Assembly: GCA_045544735.1 (NCBI GenBank)
Contig: JAZPZM010000169.1
Coordinates: 1 to 8,154 of the forward strand
Length of the DNA stretch: 8,154 bases
Direction of reading: 5' to 3'
Origin: CAG-390 sp045544735
GTDB taxonomy: Bacteria; Bacillota; Clostridia; Oscillospirales; CAG-272
Below the pieces are notes generated by a model. That model had not been told where the DNA came from. It worked only from the letters and a program-made list of their open reading frames with translations, and did no database searches. The position numbers and the translations under genes are program-made. Shown here piece after piece: positions 1 to 6,636 of the stretch. The first letter of the stretch is position 1; every line of letters begins with the position of its first letter.

Positions 1-17
1 GTTTGTGTTTTTTTTAT

Positions 18-63
18 AAAAAAAACCCGCCGAGAGCGACGAAGGCCGCTCTCGTCGGTTTTT
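18..63 (-). terminator. Strong rho-independent terminator, probably bidirectional
   Basis: A 12-position stem pairs 27-38 with 47-58, with one mismatch (C30 against T55) and an 8-base loop at 39-46. On the minus strand it is followed by a U-run, seen as the A-run at 18-25. It lies immediately after the stop codon of the MutS-like gene that ends at 65, so it closes the four-gene minus-strand operon. A T-run at 59-63 on the plus strand means it could also stop transcription arriving from the left. The A and T runs add further pairing at the base of the stem. Confidence 0.9.
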
Positions 64-64
64 A

Positions 65-1522
65 TCAATTTATTTTGTATCCATCCGAAGTATGCAGAAT
101 GGTTGCTTCGTTGTTGTCAAACATTTCTTCAAGTTGTCTTAAATGTGACACTAATATCCAGCGGATATTGAGGGTTGAAAAATGCTTCAACAGATGATAC
201 AGACCTTCCGCGCCCTCGGCGTAAGCGGTGCTTTGGAAGGTTTCGTTGAGGAATACAAGCGAGCCATCTTTCAAGGTGTCTACCATCGCGGCAAGCTCGC
301 GCACCTCTTGCTCAAAGCGTCCTGCATCGTTCCCCTCGCAGAATTCCTTCTCCGATTCTGAAAACTGGGTTGCGAGTTGCGAAAATAATGAGATCTCCGC
401 GCTTTCACATGGGATTGGCAATCCGGCTTGGGCGAGAACCTGCATTGTGCCGATCGAACGTAGATAGACCGTTTTGCCGCTTCCGTTGCCGCCAAACACC
501 AAGAGTCCACCGGCTTGCCCAAGTGAGAAATCGTTGGGAACTACGTCGGACGGGTTTGCTTTTGTCATCAACAGATAAAGGTCATATAGATTTTTGACTT
601 TTACGCTTTCATCCTCCGAAAACGTCGGATAGCAGATCTGTACTTTCTTTTCCGACAACGCATTTATATATTTCAGCGCAACCTCGTAAAAGACAAGCTC
701 TTGACCGACTCCGCCGAATTTTTCAAATATCTGCTCGGATATCTTTGCAAACGCGCCCGAAAGCTCGGATAGCGCCGAGGCGGCAAGCCGTTCATACAAG
801 TCGTCTTTCGTCGGGCTTACGCGCCGGCAAGGATACGAGGCTTCTTCCGCTTTTTTGAATAGCGAAAATCCTTTCTTTTTAAGGTCGGGGTCGCTGACGC
901 GAATATATTTGTGGTCGACAAGCTCGTAGCTCTCAATACGCCCCTCGTCATTCAATGAAAAGCGAAAATCCCAAAATCCGTTTGAGCTGAATTTTTCGTA
1001 CTTCGTGCAGAATGTGAGAAGCCTTGAAAAATCGTTTTTTTCATATATTTCCTTGAACGAGGAACGGAGATCCCTGAGTCCGCGGGAGCGCAGATCGAAT
1101 CTTTCCAAAAGCTCGCCGTACGCCTTTATGAAAAGCAAGGCGCGCTTGAGGCAAAGCGCTCTCGTTTGCAGAATATTCTTTAGCGCATCGGGTGACGTTG
1201 TTCCCGTCACGTTCATCCTATATTCGCCCTTGCCCGCAGTTTTTTGGGTGTCGCGCAGTTCCTCAAATCTCGCAGATAGCGATATGAGCTGTTCGAGCAA
1301 AACAGGATTGCTTACAAAGTCCTTTACGATATCCTGACGGTACAGAATTTCGTTTTTATCATCGGTCAGGTCTGACAACACGGAGAGAAAATATTCGCGC
1401 TTGTTTACGTCGGCGCAAATATGCGAGAAGGAACGGTCAAGCGAAAGGTGGTACAGAATTCTGTCGGAGAGAGCTTCGGCATTGGAAATTCGATCGCTCA
1501 AATGCAAAATACTAATTGCCAT
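65..1522 (-). CDS. MutS-like ATPase lacking mismatch-recognition domain (second paralogue)
   Basis: This 485-residue protein has a C-terminal MutS-type ABC ATPase domain. The Walker A motif GGNGSGKT is at residues 344-351, and a signature-like GRFEQE at 401-406. Walker B is SLVFLNET at 421-428, with N426 where most ABC ATPases have Asp and the catalytic Glu kept as E427. A switch histidine follows in VSH (H460). The first 330 residues are mainly helical and fit the MutS lever/core region. Full-length MutS is about 850 residues, and no N-terminal mismatch-binding or connector domain and no C-terminal Smr nuclease domain is visible. The start at 1520-1522 is supported by a strong Shine-Dalgarno sequence inside the end of the preceding gene, which it overlaps by 11 bases. 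That coupling suggests it works with the upstream paralogue, perhaps as a heterodimer. A classical mismatch-repair role is unlikely. The family assignment is firm but the function is unknown. Confidence 0.88.
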   Translation of the reverse strand: MAISILHLSDRISNAEALSDRILYHLSLDRSFSHICADVNKREYFLSVLSDLTDDKNEILYRQDIVKDFVSNPVLLEQLISLSARFEELRDTQKTAGKGEYRMNVTGTTSPDALKNILQTRALCLKRALLFIKAYGELLERFDLRSRGLRDLRSSFKEIYEKNDFSRLLTFCTKYEKFSSNGFWDFRFSLNDEGRIESYELVDHKYIRVSDPDLKKKGFSLFKKAEEASYPCRRVSPTKDDLYERLAASALSELSGAFAKISEQIFEKFGGVGQELVFYEVALKYINALSEKKVQICYPTFSEDESVKVKNLYDLYLLMTKANPSDVVPNDFSLGQAGGLLVFGGNGSGKTVYLRSIGTMQVLAQAGLPIPCESAEISLFSQLATQFSESEKEFCEGNDAGRFEQEVRELAAMVDTLKDGSLVFLNETFQSTAYAEGAEGLYHLLKHFSTLNIRWILVSHLRQLEEMFDNNEATILHTSDGYKIN

Positions 1523-2963
1523 TTCTGCCCCTCCTTGCCATCAAAGAGTCTTTATCAAGACGATATTTTTTGAGAATATCTGCCGCATACGACGATGCGC
1601 TTCCCTTTGACCTTACGATACGGAATGTTCGCTTATTTGCATCATCCAAGTCAACTTCTGCCGAGAGGACGGGATGATCAAGCGTCATTACCTCGTGAAA
1701 ATGCGTAACGTACAAACCAAAGAAATTGCTTTCTTTGATCTTTTTGGCGGTGTCGGCAAGCAGATCAAAACCGCGCTTTTCGTCCGCTCCGCTGTAGGTT
1801 TCGTTGAAAAACACAAACGCTCTCTTTCCCCTTGCCGCATCAAGCATTTTCTCGGTGCGCCCTCTTTCCTCGTCAAGCCTGCCCGTGTTGTCAAATCGCT
1901 CGTCTTTTGGGAAATGAGAAAGAACGATATCGAAGGGATATATTTCCGCTTCCCTTGCAAATACGGGACAGCCTGCAAGGAATAATACCAGATTAACGCC
2001 AAGTGCGCGGAGATACGTCGTCTTTCCGCCGCCGTTTGCGCCAAGCAAAAAGGCAAATGGCTCGTTTTCGGTAAAATCCGCATCGTTCGGAACGATGCTT
2101 CCGCAATTCTTCGCCAAAAGAGAAACGTCATAAAGCTCTTTGGATACGTACATCGGCACTTTTGCAATCTTTGCAATAACGTGCGGCACGCCGATCTTGG
2201 CGGCGCGTTGCGTTAAAGCGTTTATCTCCAAAAAGAATTTGATCTCGGAAATATACGCAGTAGGCTCGTAAAAATCAACGTCGGCGTATTTTGCTATCTC
2301 GGCTTCGATCTGCAAAACCTCGTCGGCATAAAGTCGGCATATCGTGTCCGACAAAGAAAGATTGATTTTTGTATTCTGCACTTTCTTTTTCGGAACGGCA
2401 AAGCCGAGGCTTTCGGCGCACTCGGAAATGCTGTCAAATTCACTTACGGCATCATAATCGGGCGTGAGCCAATTCTTATCGGAAAACGACAAAAAACCTG
2501 CGTTCATTTTTTGAAGCAAGCTTCTTATTTTACGCGCAGAATCCGTCATTTCGGAAAGCAGCTTTTGCTTTTCCTCGGATGAAAAGTACTCCGCCACGTC
2601 GGCAAACAGACTTCCCATACCGCGCATTGAAGCCAAAGCTTCGCACGAAGCGATATAGGCTTCAAGCACTTCTGCTTGGCGGTGATACGTATCAAGCGGA
2701 AGCTTTGCGTCCTTGTATAAAAGCAACGCCCTCTCGGTTGCACACAAGGCGGAAAGCGTATTCTCCAGACGTGCAGCGTTCTCGCTTTTATCAAGCAGAA
2801 GGAACTGCTCGTTGCGGCGTATGATCTCGTCAGGCTCGCAAGGATGCTGCAATACAGCAATCGATTGAGAGCTCAAGATCTTATCAATTTGTAAATCCGA
2901 AAAAAGTGTATTGGGCAACGAAGGCGTACTGTTGCCATTTAACAATCGCGGTGCATTAATCAT
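1512..2963 (-). CDS. MutS-like ATPase lacking mismatch-recognition domain (first paralogue)
   Basis: This 483-residue protein has the same layout as its downstream neighbour: about 290 mostly helical residues, then a MutS-type ATPase. Walker A is GANGGGKT at residues 308-315. A signature-like GRLDEE is at 361-366. Walker B is FVFFNET at 383-389 (N387, E388), and the switch histidine is H421 in YVTHFHEV, close to the ATHY motif of classical MutS. No mismatch-recognition or Smr domain is visible. The ATG at 2961-2963 overlaps the stop of the 189-residue membrane-protein gene as ATGA, with a GGAGAG ribosome binding site at 2970-2975. The two paralogues are clearly diverged outside the ATPase motifs, so this is an old duplication and not a recent tandem copy. 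An asymmetric heterodimer, as in eukaryotic MSH pairs, is inferred. A truncated pseudogene is unlikely because every ATPase motif is intact. Confidence 0.88.
   Translation of the reverse strand: MINAPRLLNGNSTPSLPNTLFSDLQIDKILSSQSIAVLQHPCEPDEIIRRNEQFLLLDKSENAARLENTLSALCATERALLLYKDAKLPLDTYHRQAEVLEAYIASCEALASMRGMGSLFADVAEYFSSEEKQKLLSEMTDSARKIRSLLQKMNAGFLSFSDKNWLTPDYDAVSEFDSISECAESLGFAVPKKKVQNTKINLSLSDTICRLYADEVLQIEAEIAKYADVDFYEPTAYISEIKFFLEINALTQRAAKIGVPHVIAKIAKVPMYVSKELYDVSLLAKNCGSIVPNDADFTENEPFAFLLGANGGGKTTYLRALGVNLVLFLAGCPVFAREAEIYPFDIVLSHFPKDERFDNTGRLDEERGRTEKMLDAARGKRAFVFFNETYSGADEKRGFDLLADTAKKIKESNFFGLYVTHFHEVMTLDHPVLSAEVDLDDANKRTFRIVRSKGSASSYAADILKKYRLDKDSLMARRGRNGN
1528..1536 (-). promoter_or_regulatory. 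Ribosome binding site inside preceding gene
   Basis: The minus strand reads AAGGAGGGG, a near-perfect Shine-Dalgarno sequence, five bases before the ATG at 1520-1522. It lies within the last codons of the upstream MutS-like gene, whose stop codon TAG is at 1512-1514. It fixes the start of the downstream gene and shows that the 11-base overlap is real and the two reading frames are translationally coupled. Confidence 0.85.
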
Positions 2964-3529
2964 AGAGCACTCTCCAAATCTCCTAAAAGGCGGGGCAAGG
3001 AATCAATCTCCATACCGTTTACAATCTCGCCCGCGCCTACGGTTACCTCACCACCGTGATGCGGTTGACGTTTGAACTCCATCGAAACGGGGTTGACCAA
3101 AAGAACGCGCCTTGGCGTTTTGATCTCCCATTCGTCCCTGTATCTGTATCGAAAATCATAGATGGGCATTTGATTTGGTTTCCCATCAATCGGGAAACGG
3201 ATACCGACACCATTATATGACAGTAGCGCGATGTATCTGCGGATAAAATATTCGCCGTTTTCTTTCAAAATCAGAACAGACAACCGTTTCGGCATACCAA
3301 ACAGTTTGACGGCAAACACTTCGTTTGCAGTTTCTACGTAAAGGTCACATTTTGCCCCGTGCTTGTCGCCCAAAAACCAAAGCGGATGCGCCGCGTGCAT
3401 TTTGTAGCCCTTTTCGCGGCAAAGCTTTTTGATTTTGCCCGCACACGATAAACGCTTGAAGAAGCAACGGATATACGGAAATAATACGATAATAGCAACG
3501 ATGCCTATAAGTGCATACAAAAATTCCAT
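2960..3529 (-). CDS. Unrecognised single-span membrane protein
   Basis: The 189-residue product starts with one hydrophobic segment at about residues 3-20 (LYALIGIVAIIVLFPYI). A basic stretch follows (RCFFKRL, KIKKLCREK), which by the positive-inside rule puts the remaining 160 or so residues in the cytoplasm. That part looks like a compact alpha/beta domain. The segment CDLYVE...VFAVKLFG (D62 to K75) loosely recalls the core of restriction-endonuclease-like folds, but the acidic residue expected two places before the lysine is absent (A73), so no nuclease activity is claimed. The start is directly against the stop of the sigma-factor gene (TAA at 3530-3532, ATG at 3527-3529), with an AAGGATGA-like ribosome binding site inside the end of that gene. 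It overlaps the next MutS-like gene by four bases. It may link the operon's activity to the membrane. I do not recognise the family. Confidence 0.75.
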   Translation of the reverse strand: MEFLYALIGIVAIIVLFPYIRCFFKRLSCAGKIKKLCREKGYKMHAAHPLWFLGDKHGAKCDLYVETANEVFAVKLFGMPKRLSVLILKENGEYFIRRYIALLSYNGVGIRFPIDGKPNQMPIYDFRYRYRDEWEIKTPRRVLLVNPVSMEFKRQPHHGGEVTVGAGEIVNGMEIDSLPRLLGDLESAL

Positions 3530-5191
3530 TTACTCATCCTTCTTTCGGTAAGCGATATATATAAGCGGTGTTTTTCCGACGACCACAGGGTAAGGCAACA
3601 GCTCCTTGTTCACGATTGCGAGAAGCTGTGCTTTTACATATGCCCCCATAGCCCCTGCGTGTACGAAATATTCTGCTTCATCCACGTGCTTCGGAACACG
3701 GTTTTTCGTCTTTGCCCAAAGCTTGCGAAGATCGTCCGAGAGCAGCTCAAAAAGCTCCTTCTTGATTGCTTCGCAAACGGGATTCCAATGCTTTGTCACT
3801 TCGGTAAATGGTAACGCAGGGATATCAAGCTTGATCTCACCGTCTGCACTGCGCTTCAAGATACAAAGCTTTTCAAATTCGGAAATTAGCTCGTAAAGAA
3901 GCTGGTTGTCGGTCTTTACATCGCAAGGCAGGAAGGAAGCGTAAAAACGCAGTATGCTTTGCAGAGAGCATCGGTATTTGAACAGATTATATGCCCAATG
4001 CGCCTCACCGAAAAGCGATTGACAATCGAACATCTGACAATCAAACTTACCGTCATTGTTTGAGCTGTAACCGACGGATACGGGACCGGAGCCATCATAG
4101 GGATTATCTCGCTTTTGATTATGCTCATATACGGTAACGGTTGCAAGCCATCTGCCCGCATCCGGTCGCTCTGGCGGTTGCTTAGGCATATGCTCTGAAT
4201 CCGGACGGCTCTTACGTAAAACGTCATGAAGCATCTGGTTCATAACAAACAAAAGCATTGTTGCTTTTTGTTTATCGGACATTTCTGCAAAGTCATCACG
4301 CTGTGTCAGCGGTTCAATGTGTTTCCAAACAATCTCCCACACCTGAGACGCATATTTATCGGCAAGCTTTTCTTGGGCGGGGATATCTCCAAAGGCATCC
4401 TCGTATCTTTGCACGAAGCAACGGGTGTAGACAAGTCCTCCCGCTGTTCTGCCCATCAGCTCACCTCTGACCAAAAAGTCAATAATCGGTTCAATATATG
4501 CACTGGGCATACCCATCGTATCGGCAATACCACGCACCGATACGGGATTCTCATATGCCAAATTCAAAATATTAGCTTCAATATCCGAGCGCATGAGCGA
4601 GAACGGCTCTCCATTAAGCCCACCGTTACCCCATATACCAATGGAGGCGGTTTTAGGTTCATAACTGATCTGCGAATACTTTTCCATATTTTCAAGTCCC
4701 TCTTTGATCTGATCTCGCGCCGTTGAAAGACGGGATAATACCGTTCCGCGCGGAATGCCAAGTTCTTTCGAAATCTGTTCTACCGTTTGCCCATGAATAT
4801 AGTGGCGCACTGTGACATCGCGATAAATGCGGATCAGACGTCCTATCTCGCGGCGCACGGCTTCGTATTCTTCGGTCTTGTCTTCGGAGCCTTCATTTTC
4901 CTCAAATTCATTATAAGTTTCACTGATAACTCCTTCAACGTATTCTACAGCCTCCGCCCTATACTTTTCGCGTAGCCACGCGTTGTATTTATTCTTGAGA
5001 ACCGCTGATAGAAATCCTTTGGGGTATTCCACGTTCTCCCCTTTGCTTATTTTTACAAGAAACACGGCAAGGCTATCTTGAACAAGCGAGTCTATGTCTG
5101 CACAATCGTTGTAATGCTTTTCTACAAGACGATACAAATAATCAAGATGTTCACCACACTGCTTTTCAAAATCCTTGTCAAATCCGACCAT
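3530..5191 (-). CDS. ECF-like sigma-70 family factor with winged-helix and large C-terminal extension
   Basis: This 553-residue protein is far longer than a usual ECF sigma factor (about 180-200 residues). Residues 10-80 resemble sigma region 2, with DIDSLVQDSL and the downstream FLSAVLKNKYNAWLREK. An acidic linker (about 91-110) leads to a region 4 helix-turn-helix at about 112-166 (GQTVEQISKELGIPRGTVLSRL). Residues about 196-260 look like a winged helix (IADTMGMPSAYIEPIIDFLVRGELM). Residues 260-553 match nothing I know. They have several cysteines (C385, C390, C408, C423, C443, C473), an aromatic-rich middle and a helical end. The ATG at 5189-5191 has AGAAAGGA at 5201-5208. No anti-sigma gene is present, so the C-terminal extension may itself sense a signal or hold the sigma domains inactive, as proposed for other extended ECF factors. 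As first gene of the operon it may control its own transcription. Confidence 0.82.
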   Translation of the reverse strand: MVGFDKDFEKQCGEHLDYLYRLVEKHYNDCADIDSLVQDSLAVFLVKISKGENVEYPKGFLSAVLKNKYNAWLREKYRAEAVEYVEGVISETYNEFEENEGSEDKTEEYEAVRREIGRLIRIYRDVTVRHYIHGQTVEQISKELGIPRGTVLSRLSTARDQIKEGLENMEKYSQISYEPKTASIGIWGNGGLNGEPFSLMRSDIEANILNLAYENPVSVRGIADTMGMPSAYIEPIIDFLVRGELMGRTAGGLVYTRCFVQRYEDAFGDIPAQEKLADKYASQVWEIVWKHIEPLTQRDDFAEMSDKQKATMLLFVMNQMLHDVLRKSRPDSEHMPKQPPERPDAGRWLATVTVYEHNQKRDNPYDGSGPVSVGYSSNNDGKFDCQMFDCQSLFGEAHWAYNLFKYRCSLQSILRFYASFLPCDVKTDNQLLYELISEFEKLCILKRSADGEIKLDIPALPFTEVTKHWNPVCEAIKKELFELLSDDLRKLWAKTKNRVPKHVDEAEYFVHAGAMGAYVKAQLLAIVNKELLPYPVVVGKTPLIYIAYRKKDE

Positions 5192-5274
5192 AGAGGTTAG
5201 TCCTTTCTGCCATTATCGGCTGTTTTCACCCTATTAGTTGCAAAAAAATACAGTTGATTCGCTGTTTTAATTAA

Positions 5275-5303
5275 ATTATAACATAAAAATATAAATTAGT
5301 CCA
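5275..5303 (-). promoter_or_regulatory. Sigma-A-like promoter of the sigma factor/MutS operon
   Basis: On the minus strand a perfect -10 hexamer TATAAT lies at 5275-5280. A 17-base spacer separates it from a TGGACT -35 at 5298-5303, which matches four of six consensus bases. Transcription would start near 5268, giving an untranslated leader of about 76 bases before the ATG at 5191. The surrounding DNA is very AT-rich. Confidence 0.6.
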
Positions 5304-5312
5304 TAATGAAAC

Positions 5313-5344
5313 CGCCGAGAGTAAACATTTGGTTACTCTCGGCG
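5313..5344 (-). terminator. Hairpin terminator after the lipoprotein gene
   Basis: A perfect 12-bp stem pairs 5313-5324 with 5333-5344 around an 8-base loop. It sits 21 bases past the stop codon of the lipoprotein gene. On the minus strand the stem is followed by GGTTTCATTATGG, so the U-run is short and termination may be incomplete. Ten bases (CCGCCGAGAG, 5312-5321) are identical to the left arm of the terminator near position 27. Read-through would feed the sigma factor/MutS operon. Confidence 0.75.
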
Positions 5345-5365
5345 ATGTGTTTATTTAGATAATTT

Positions 5366-5743
5366 TTATTCATCATCCTCGGAGCACACCGAGCAGGGGC
5401 GGGATTTGCCTGCGGCGCGAGCTTGAGCTTCGCTTCCGCGGCGTATGTTTTTTGAGCTTTTGAGTCCCCCGCAAGCGCGGCTGTAGTGCCAAACTGAGCC
5501 ACCGTCCGTCCAAAAGAAAACGGGCTCGCCGTTATCGTCGGTCTCGCGCGGATATTTTTCCGTTTGCGCCGCGTAGATAGAATCCGCAATGCTGTCTATC
5601 GCCTCGGGTGAGAGCTCCTCGCCGCCGTAAAACTCGGTATCCGCGTGTGATTGCGAATAGCTTGAGCAGCCAAAAAGAATGCTCGGCACAAGCAAAAGCA
5701 AAGCTATAAAAGCTAAAATTCTCACGCGCACTCCCTCTCTCAT
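5366..5743 (-). CDS. Small lipoprotein with secreted Cys/His metal-site-like motif
   Basis: The 125-residue product has a signal peptide (basic start, hydrophobic residues 9-24) ending in the lipobox LFGC. C26 would be the lipidated residue, so the mature protein is held on the outer face of the membrane. The C-terminal half carries FFWTDGGSVWHYSRAC...GKSRPCSVC with H86, C91, C117 and C120. This resembles a short H-x4-C...PC-x2-C module found at the ends of secreted proteins in Bacillota and reminiscent of small zinc-binding units; metal binding is inferred. The acidic tail ends EDDE. The ATG at 5741-5743 overlaps the regulator's stop (ATGA), with GGAGAAG eight bases upstream. A GTG at codon 7, preceded by GAGAGGGAG, is a credible alternative start and would still leave a full signal peptide. 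Last gene of the three-gene operon. Confidence 0.78.
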   Translation of the reverse strand: MREGVRVRILAFIALLLLVPSILFGCSSYSQSHADTEFYGGEELSPEAIDSIADSIYAAQTEKYPRETDDNGEPVFFWTDGGSVWHYSRACGGLKSSKNIRRGSEAQARAAGKSRPCSVCSEDDE

Positions 5744-6636
5744 CGCAAAAACTTCTCCATTAAGGCGATCTTTCCGTTTGAATACTCGTACGCGCCCTTA
5801 TAATCAAGAAGCTCCCTGCAAGCTCTCTCAAGGTCGCCGAAAACAAAATACATCACGGGCGCGGGCATTTCCTCACCCGACGTAAGTGCTACGCGAAGCT
5901 CGCGCGCGGCTTCGCGGTAATCTCCCGCGTTCATCAGCAATTTCGCGTTTATGTGGGACAGATAAACGTCCTCACCTCGCGCTTCACTTTTACTTCTTGC
6001 AAGATACGCCCTTGCAAGAGTTTCTGCTATTGGAGCATTCTCCTCAAACGCACGCATCAATACGCAGTATTTTACAAACGGCTCGTCAGAGCCGCCTACG
6101 GCATCAACGTTTGCGGAAAGCTGCTCCGAATAAAACGAGGGTGATATCTTGTTCATAAAATCAAGATACGCAAGTGCGGATGCTTTTATCTGCGCCGTTG
6201 GGTACGCGGTGGCTTCACAAAGTCTGCACGTCTCGTCAAAAAGCTCGCAAGCTTCGCGAAGGTCGCCGTCCGAAAACGCCGCCCTTGCCATTCCGCAGGT
6301 GCAAAGGCAGACGAGAAAATTTATCTCGTCGTCCTGACCGCCGAGCTTGCGGCACATATCGCGGCATATCTCATACTCGCCGTTGCCGTATGCTCGAAGG
6401 ATATCGGGCATGGCGGTCATTTTGAGATAATGAAAATCCATGCTCTCCTCGGCAAGAAAATATCCCGCGGGAACGCCGAGCTTTTCGGCAAGAAAAGCAA
6501 GCGTTGGAACGGACGGAAGCGCGCTTCCGTTTTCAATGCGGCTGAGCATATTTCGGGTTATCATCTCCCCTGCCAGCTCCGCTTGCGTCATACGCCTTGC
6601 GCGCCTCATATTTTTGATCTTTTCGCCTATGTTCAT
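5740..6636 (-). CDS. XRE-family helix-turn-helix regulator with TPR-like helical body
   Basis: Residues 3-62 of this 298-residue protein form an XRE/Cro-type helix-turn-helix (IGEKIKNMRRARRMTQAELAG, then RNMLSRIENGSALPSVPTL and AEKLGVPAGYFL). The rest is a run of amphipathic helices in the style of tetratricopeptide repeats, for example GDYREAARELRVAL at 238-251 and the final ACRELLDYKGAYEYSNGKI. This layout occurs in regulators that bind a small ligand or peptide (RRNPP-like families), but no ligand can be named here. Eight of its ten cysteines lie between residues 91 and 140. The ATG at 6634-6636 overlaps the stop of the DivIVA-like gene (ATGA) and has only a weak GGA-type ribosome binding site, so it probably relies on translational coupling. 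It may control its own operon. Confidence 0.85.
   Translation of the reverse strand: MNIGEKIKNMRRARRMTQAELAGEMITRNMLSRIENGSALPSVPTLAFLAEKLGVPAGYFLAEESMDFHYLKMTAMPDILRAYGNGEYEICRDMCRKLGGQDDEINFLVCLCTCGMARAAFSDGDLREACELFDETCRLCEATAYPTAQIKASALAYLDFMNKISPSFYSEQLSANVDAVGGSDEPFVKYCVLMRAFEENAPIAETLARAYLARSKSEARGEDVYLSHINAKLLMNAGDYREAARELRVALTSGEEMPAPVMYFVFGDLERACRELLDYKGAYEYSNGKIALMEKFLR

Noticed and set aside
1688..2176. Minus-strand open frame of 162 codons inside the first MutS-like gene, considered as a sign of a frameshift
   Set aside because: The main frame is unbroken with all ATPase motifs, so this is an out-of-frame shadow.
65..2963. The two MutS-like genes as a broken full-length mutS or mutS2
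   Set aside because: Each has its own complete ATPase domain, start codon and ribosome binding site, so they are two separate paralogues and not halves of one gene.
4226..4726. Plus-strand open frame of 166 codons
   Set aside because: Antisense to the sigma-factor gene, with no domain and no recognisable promoter or ribosome binding site.
5192..5312. Small RNA or small protein gene between the two minus-strand operons
   Set aside because: The stretch is explained by a promoter and a short leader; no open frame with a ribosome binding site and no strong extra structure was seen.
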